Of a stretch of 11,229 nucleotides of DNA, positions 6,909-11,229 are shown in pieces. Every line of letters starts with the position of its first letter. Positions within the stretch are counted from its first letter, which is position 1. The translations under genes and the position numbers were made by a program. Source of the stretch: Methylococcaceae bacterium UBA4132. GTDB lineage: Bacteria > Pseudomonadota > Gammaproteobacteria > Methylococcales > Methylomonadaceae. The DNA is taken from assembly GCA_002380945.1 (NCBI GenBank), contig DFWO01000037.1, positions 1 through 11,229 on the forward strand, written 5' to 3'. The notes under the pieces are model-generated. The model was given only the letters and a program-made list of their open reading frames with translations, did not search any database and was not told where the DNA came from.

Positions 6909-6913
6909 CCACG

Positions 6914-7262
6914 ATGCACAAACACACCGCTGAAAAAATCACTAGTACCCCAACTCATTCAAAACATCACCAAGCCATCACTTACCCTACCGATAACAAC
7001 ACTCAAGTCACCGCATCGATGATAGAAATCCACGGTAATAGTGAAACAGGCTGACATCGTCACCCCATCCCTTCATTCAGCATGATTATCGAAGGTAACT
7101 TGGATGTGATGCTCAAGGATGGTTCGGTCAATCACCTAAAAGCAGGTGAATCTTTAGTTGAAGTGACATAATCGATGCAACACAGGCAACGTACCCGTCA
7201 AAATTATGGTGTTTTACACAGGTATCGTGAATAGCGTGTTGATAATTAAAGAAAAGCCTTGA
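6914..7262 (+). pseudogene. Broken small cupin-domain protein gene
   Basis: The reading starts MHKHTAEKI at 6914 and runs in one frame through VTASMIEIHGNSETG to a TGA at 7052-7054, where homologues carry Trp. It continues with HRHPIPSFSMIIEGNL and LKDGSVNHLKAGESLVEV before a TAA at 7169-7171. After a small deletion the ending resumes in another frame from about 7179: NTGNVPVKIMVFYTGIVNS and LIIKEKP, then TGA at 7260-7262. The ETGxHxHP, EG and KAGE elements are the metal-binding barrel motifs of short cupins (about 115 residues). One nonsense change plus one frameshift, with the rest still easy to read, means recent decay. The intact form probably was a small periplasmic or cytoplasmic cupin; its ligand is unknown. 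Confidence 0.85.
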
Positions 7263-7307
7263 GAACTACATTTCGTCAAATAAACAGCCTTTGCTCAAGC
7301 TATCCTA

Positions 7308-7335
7308 TTGACTTAAAGATATTATAGAATATAAA
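7308..7335 (+). promoter_or_regulatory. Sigma-70-like promoter of the adhesin gene
   Basis: TTGACT (7308-7313) and TATAAA (7330-7335) each match five of six consensus bases and are 16 bases apart. Transcription would begin near 7342, about 60 bases before the ATG. This is the best promoter match in the window. Confidence 0.6.
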
Positions 7336-7391
7336 TTTGTGCTTGGGCTTTTATAAAACACCCTATACGCCTTTCATCTCCCTTAGTTAAC

Positions 7392-7395
7392 AGGA
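7392..7395 (+). promoter_or_regulatory. Ribosome binding site of the adhesin gene
   Basis: AGGA eight bases before the ATG at 7404. It supports this start, which also places the conserved LEPR-like motif at residues 20-29. Confidence 0.6.
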
Positions 7396-7403
7396 TGCTT
7401 TCC

Positions 7404-10400
7404 ATGAGAAAATCTACGCGTGTACACGCTAAATCCACCGCACATTCTCAACGTTTAGCACTAGAAAGTCGTTTAGTATTTGACGGGGCGATAGCCGCAA
7501 CGGCAGTGGACATACAGCCTGATACGGCAGATAGCAAAGCCATTGACAACACCAGCGCAGCAGACACACCCAGTCAGCCGCCTGTTGCTTTTTCTGTAGA
7601 AAAAAACCCGCCTGCTGTTGATTACCAACCGAATACTGAGACCACAGATAATCAACCTGCCTTTCCTATTGAACCGAAAAATACCTTAGACGCAACCGAC
7701 GTAGCGGTTAGCCCTGTGAACGGTGTGAGTGGGGAATACTCAACGACGTTGATTGTGGTTGATGCCCGCGCTGATAATGCAGCGACCTTACTCACCAATC
7801 CACCCGCTAATACGCAAGTGATTACACTCGATGCAACGCGTGATGGTTTTCAACAAGTCGCTGACTTATTACAAGGACGGCATGATGTCACAGAACTGCA
7901 TGTATTAGGATGGACAGAAGGTAATTCGGAATGGTTAGGTAATAAATCACTAACATCAACCTTAGAACCCTCAGTCAGCAACGCATTAATTCATTGGGGT
8001 GATAGTTTTGCTAACAACGCTAACATCGTTTTTCATAGCACCAACAACCTAAGCACGAACTGGCTCAGTCATATTGATGCACTAACAGGTATAGATACAA
8101 GCTGGTCACAAGACCCCATTGAACTTAGCCCCAGCCCAGTTCCAGCTCACGAGATAGTGGTCGTTGATACCAGCATCGAAAACTATCAAACTTTGCTGGA
8201 AAACGTTAGCCCTACCGCTGAAATTATTTACATAGACCCTAGTAAAGACGGCATCAACCAAATTGTTGACGCACTACAAGGGCAACACGATATTTCAGCC
8301 ATACACATTTTATCGCACGGTAGCCAAGGTTCATTTAACTTAGGCACTTCGCAACTGAATAGCGGTGACATTGATCAATATCAAGCGCAACTAGCTGAAA
8401 TTGGTCAATCTTTAACGAACAACGGCGATATTTTGCTGTATGGTTGTGATATTGCCAATGGCTCAGCAAGCACGACTTTCATTGATAGGATAGCTAATCT
8501 TACGGGAGCAGATATTGCTGCTTCAACTAATGATACTGGCAGCGCGGCTAAAGGCGGTGATTGGACGCTGGAATATAACAGCGGAACAATTGATGCAAGA
8601 ACATTAGCCGCACTTGATTTTCAAGATACACTTGCCGCAACAAACATAGTTGCTGGTAGTATTACAATTAACTCTACTCCAGCTGGAGCTGCTTATGCCA
8701 TTGGTGAGTTAGTCACCGCCAGAGTGACTTTTTCAGCACCCGAAGTAGTCACAGGTACGCCCACATTAACCTTGAATATAGGCGGTGTGCTTAGAACAGC
8801 CACTTATGCCAGTGGCTCTGGCTCAACCCAGTTAATTTTCAACTATTACATCCTTCCTGGTGATGTGGATGCCAATGGTATTTCTATCAATGCCAATAGC
8901 CTATCTCTGAATGGCGGTACGATTACCAACGGGGGGACTCCTGCAACGCTAACTCATGCTGCATTAACTGACCAAGCCAGCGATGCTGTTAACGCACCAG
9001 GCTCATTAGTTGTTTCTATGTCCATTACCTCCACACCTGCATCGGCATTAACCTATGCCGTAGGCGAGGTGGTAGAAGTAACGGTTACATTTTCAGCCAA
9101 TGAAACAGTAACAGGAACGCCGTCATTAGAATTGGATGTTGGTGGCAACATTAGAACGGCAAAATATGTCAGTGGTAGTGGAACAGCGAATTTAAAGTTT
9201 AACTATACCATCGTAGCGGGTGATATTGATGCTAATGGTATTGCTGTCGTTGCTAATAGTCTAGCAACAGACGGCGGTTCAATTGATAGCGGTTCATACG
9301 CGGCAACGATTGGTCATGCGGCTGTCGCTGATAACCCTAACGACAAAGTTAGCACGGCAGCAGATACCACTGCCCCCGTTTTCCGTTCAGCGGTAGGCGC
9401 AGGTTCAACCATTACCTTAAGTTATAACGAAATAGGCAGTGGTTTGAACACAATAGCACCATCGCCTGCTGACTTTACTTTTAGCAGAAATAATGGGGTT
9501 GGTGGTCAGTTAAGTGTTAGCAGCGTTACCATTAATCATGCGGCTAACACTGTTGATTTGGGTTTAAGTGGCTTAATCAATCTCACTGATACCAATATGA
9601 CAGTCAGTTACACCGCAAATGGCACTAACGATGTTCAAGACGTGGCAGGTAACAAAGTCGCTAATTTTAGCAATGTCTATGTTGCTAACACTATGCCTAC
9701 GTTTGATGTCAAAAGTAATTCTCTGGCATTGAATACACCTACACTCATATCTGGAACTGGGATAAGCGCAGGAAGTAAAGTTTTATACAGCAATATTATT
9801 ACTATTGATGGACAGGCTATAGATGTTTTAGTAACCCTCGTTAATGCTACAGGCATGGGTCTTAGTAGTGCAGATGGTATAGGCGGGGCAACCGCTCCTG
9901 CCTTAATAGGGACAACATATCAACTTGATTTAGACTGGTATAAATTAAATTCGAATCTTACAGCGGCAAATAGTACCGCCGAAGTCAGGTTTGATTTTAT
10001 TAAAGCGGGAACTTATGGCACTACCTCGACAGCCTCATCAGGAGTCGATGTCATATTGCAAAATGTCCCAATCAATTCTTATGATATTGATAACAACAAC
10101 CAATTTCAGGAATTTGGCGGGTTTGCCACTTATACCGTGTCAAACACGACTGCTCTTATCCAAACACAATATACTGGTTTTACTCATTTTGAAACACAAG
10201 TTGGTGATGGGAATGTTACCGTCGCACCTGGCACCGCTTTAGGCGATAACCACCGCGTCATGGCATTTTATGAAGCAATTCATTCATTTTCACTAAAAAC
10301 GGGAGCTACGGCAACTGGTCCAGCTTATTATTATTTAGATTTTAGTAAAGGTCCAAATTGGGCTAATCCAGCACTCACTTACCAGATTCCAACTGTTAAT

Positions 10401-11229
10401 ACAACGGTTACAAGTGATACCACACCGACTTTAACGGGTACTTTTGTTGGCTCTGCGCTTATTGGCACCGCTGTAAGTCCAACTATTCAGGCTTACACAC
10501 TGAGTGTTACCGTAAATGGTGTAACTTATACAGCAGGAAATACCGCAGCAGAGCGGGTTCAAACGGGTAACATCGTAACATTCACGGATACTGCGCCAGG
10601 AGGACTCACAGGAATATTTAATACAACTACTGGGATTGGAACATGGACTATGACCGTACCGACACCCCTTCCTCTTGCAACTTACAATGTAGCGGTTGAT
10701 GTTGGTTATGGTACTTCATTAGCTGCAATAAACAGACACACCGTTGATAACACTACAAATGAGTTAGTGATAAATGGTGCGCCTGCCGATATTATCCCGC
10801 CAACAATGACTAAAATTGAGCGGCTTAATCCGACAGGACAAAACATTACGTCTGCGAGTCTTGTCACTCAAAATTATGTTGATTTCAATGTTACTTTTAG
10901 TGAAGCCGTTACTAATGTCGGTGTTGCCGATTTTCAAATTATAGGGACAGGTAGTGCTGGTTCGACTATTTCCGCAGTCACACAAACAGGAGCTACAACT
11001 TACACTGTTCGTGTTTCAAACATTCCGATAGGTAATACGGGTACGCTTGATTTAAATCTTCTTGCAACCAATGATTTAGTTGATCTTGCGGGTAATTTGT
11101 TAACTGGAACCATTGATGCTACTCAAGGTGTACTGCCAAGCCTAGGAATAGATCAAACTTATCTTATAAATAATAACAATCCACCTGTCAACACCGTGCC
11201 ATTGACCACCCAAACCGTGACTGAAGCCA
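7404..11229 (+). CDS. Giant LEPR/DUF4347 adhesin-like surface protein, 5' part
   Basis: The frame is open from the ATG to the window edge: 1275 codons with no stop, so the gene is cut by the edge. There is no hydrophobic signal peptide. The N-terminus has LESRLVFDGA (20-29), a variant of the LEPR motif found at the start of large secreted proteins of gammaproteobacteria, which are usually exported by type I secretion through a C-terminal signal. Next come a Pro/Thr/Asp-rich linker (30-112), a degenerate DUF4347-like domain (about 113-239), a canonical DUF4347 domain (250-411), two tandem repeats (419-654), and a SwmB-like domain (655-763). An unnamed domain of about 230 residues has DIDNNNQFQEF. 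Two more Ig-like domains follow, the last with the pattern DxxGN. A new repeat begins at the edge (VNTVP). Likely role: adhesion, cell-cell contact or biofilm. Confidence 0.9.
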   Translation, partial: MRKSTRVHAKSTAHSQRLALESRLVFDGAIAATAVDIQPDTADSKAIDNTSAADTPSQPPVAFSVEKNPPAVDYQPNTETTDNQPAFPIEPKNTLDATDVAVSPVNGVSGEYSTTLIVVDARADNAATLLTNPPANTQVITLDATRDGFQQVADLLQGRHDVTELHVLGWTEGNSEWLGNKSLTSTLEPSVSNALIHWGDSFANNANIVFHSTNNLSTNWLSHIDALTGIDTSWSQDPIELSPSPVPAHEIVVVDTSIENYQTLLENVSPTAEIIYIDPSKDGINQIVDALQGQHDISAIHILSHGSQGSFNLGTSQLNSGDIDQYQAQLAEIGQSLTNNGDILLYGCDIANGSASTTFIDRIANLTGADIAASTNDTGSAAKGGDWTLEYNSGTIDARTLAALDFQDTLAATNIVAGSITINSTPAGAAYAIGELVTARVTFSAPEVVTGTPTLTLNIGGVLRTATYASGSGSTQLIFNYYILPGDVDANGISINANSLSLNGGTITNGGTPATLTHAALTDQASDAVNAPGSLVVSMSITSTPASALTYAVGEVVEVTVTFSANETVTGTPSLELDVGGNIRTAKYVSGSGTANLKFNYTIVAGDIDANGIAVVANSLATDGGSIDSGSYAATIGHAAVADNPNDKVSTAADTTAPVFRSAVGAGSTITLSYNEIGSGLNTIAPSPADFTFSRNNGVGGQLSVSSVTINHAANTVDLGLSGLINLTDTNMTVSYTANGTNDVQDVAGNKVANFSNVYVANTMPTFDVKSNSLALNTPTLISGTGISAGSKVLYSNIITIDGQAIDVLVTLVNATGMGLSSADGIGGATAPALIGTTYQLDLDWYKLNSNLTAANSTAEVRFDFIKAGTYGTTSTASSGVDVILQNVPINSYDIDNNNQFQEFGGFATYTVSNTTALIQTQYTGFTHFETQVGDGNVTVAPGTALGDNHRVMAFYEAIHSFSLKTGATATGPAYYYLDFSKGPNWANPALTYQIPTVNTTVTSDTTPTLTGTFVGSALIGTAVSPTIQAYTLSVTVNGVTYTAGNTAAERVQTGNIVTFTDTAPGGLTGIFNTTTGIGTWTMTVPTPLPLATYNVAVDVGYGTSLAAINRHTVDNTTNELVINGAPADIIPPTMTKIERLNPTGQNITSASLVTQNYVDFNVTFSEAVTNVGVADFQIIGTGSAGSTISAVTQTGATTYTVRVSNIPIGNTGTLDLNLLATNDLVDLAGNLLTGTIDATQGVLPSLGIDQTYLINNNNPPVNTVPLTTQTVTEA
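7740..8120 (+). repeat. First DUF4347-like domain, conserved His/Cys lost
   Basis: Residues about 113-239 of the adhesin begin TTLIVVDARADN and contain DGFQQVADLLQGRHDVTELHV, which mirrors the second domain's DGINQIVDALQGQHDISAIHI. Where the second has SHG and YGCD, this one has GWT (W170) and HSTN (T213). The fold is probably kept but any His/Cys chemistry is gone. It is best seen as a diverged tandem duplicate. Confidence 0.7.
8151..8636 (+). repeat. Second, canonical DUF4347 domain
   Basis: Residues 250-411 start EIVVVDTSIENYQTLL and carry HILSHGSQG (H305) and DILLYGCDIA (C348), the two hallmark motifs of DUF4347. A His-Gly and a Cys after hydrophobic strands resemble the arrangement in clan CD cysteine peptidases (caspase, gingipain and CHAT types). 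Whether DUF4347 is an active protease is not something the sequence proves. Confidence 0.8.
8658..9365 (+). repeat. Two tandem repeats of about 118 residues
   Basis: Unit one spans 8658-9014 (119 codons) and unit two 9015-9365 (117 codons). Shared landmarks in order are STP, Y-A-x-GE-x-V, VTFSA, VTGTP, LRTATY or IRTAKY, SGSG, FNY, GD-x-DANGI and a closing HAA. DNA identity is much lower than protein similarity, so the duplication is old and shaped by selection rather than recent. The DxDANG loops may bind calcium, as often in extracellular Ig-like repeats. Confidence 0.8.

Larger units (their letters stand above)
6791..6913. other. Intergenic region with hairpin and palindrome
   Basis: Between the eptA stop and the cupin pseudogene there is no gene. 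The two structured elements at 6809-6829 and 6887-6908 account for most of the visible signal. Confidence 0.6.
7263..7403 (+). other. Leader region of the giant adhesin gene
   Basis: After the cupin remnant this stretch holds the promoter at 7308-7335 and an untranslated leader of about 60 bases. The leader contains a perfect TTTTATAAAA palindrome (7349-7358) flanked by GGG and CCC, which could form a small hairpin, and it ends at the ribosome binding site. Confidence 0.5.

Noticed and set aside
7473..7655. 60-codon minus-strand frame rich in Cys and Arg
   Set aside because: It is antisense to the N-terminal linker of the adhesin; its composition comes from the complementary strand.
9991..10242. 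83-codon plus-strand frame in the adhesin region
   Set aside because: It lies in another frame of the continuously open adhesin gene, with no ribosome binding site or recognisable domain.
1..11229. CRISPR array, toxin-antitoxin pair, intact insertion sequence or defence island
   Set aside because: I saw no regularly spaced short repeats, no transposase with terminal inverted repeats and no recognisable defence genes on either strand.

Overview
The window looks like chromosomal DNA of a free-living gammaproteobacterium. The evidence is a moderately AT-rich composition, EptA-type lipid A modification (outer membrane), a prokaryotic cytochrome b561, and a giant surface protein with an N-terminal LEPR-like motif plus DUF4347 domains. 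That last combination is familiar from Methylococcales and Beggiatoa/Thiothrix-type bacteria. The lineage is inferred from protein style only; there is no rRNA or other phylogenetic marker here.

Layout. (1) 1-1296 is scarred accessory sequence. A decayed copy of the 3' end of the downstream metal ATPase gene lies at 25-131 (minus), followed by a stretch with three predicted stem-loops (207-301). Next comes a lone TylF-like SAM methyltransferase with a TTG start (431-1099), then a 200-base stretch holding a possible collapsed tRNA remnant. (2) 1297-3787 (minus) is a two-gene operon. A diheme-type cytochrome b561 gene overlaps by 23 bases a heavy-metal P-type ATPase whose TPCP and QEx2Dx5NALR signatures point to the P1B-5 (Ni/Fe-type) subfamily. 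(3) 4008-6790 (plus) holds three genes in a row: an unrecognised five-helix membrane protein, a secreted PepSY-like protein and an EptA-family phosphoethanolamine transferase with all catalytic residues. (4) 6791-7403 has no intact gene. It carries hairpins, a perfect 22-base palindrome, a cupin pseudogene broken by a nonsense codon and a frameshift, and a good sigma-70 promoter. (5) 7404 to the right edge is the 5' part (1275 codons, no stop) of a giant adhesin-like protein: an LEPR-like motif, two DUF4347-type domains (the first lacking the conserved His/Cys pair), two tandem repeats of about 118 residues, a SwmB-like domain and further Ig-like domains.

Functional reading. The window has three surface or envelope themes: metal handling at the inner membrane (b561 plus ATPase), lipid A/envelope charge modification (EptA with a secreted PepSY partner), and a very large, probably type I-secreted surface protein. 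The most unusual points are the tandem active-like/dead-like DUF4347 pair, the coupling of a P1B-5-like ATPase to a b561 cytochrome, and the direct repeat of the ATPase 3' end on both sides of the methyltransferase. I do not see a defence system, CRISPR array, intact insertion sequence or complete RNA gene.
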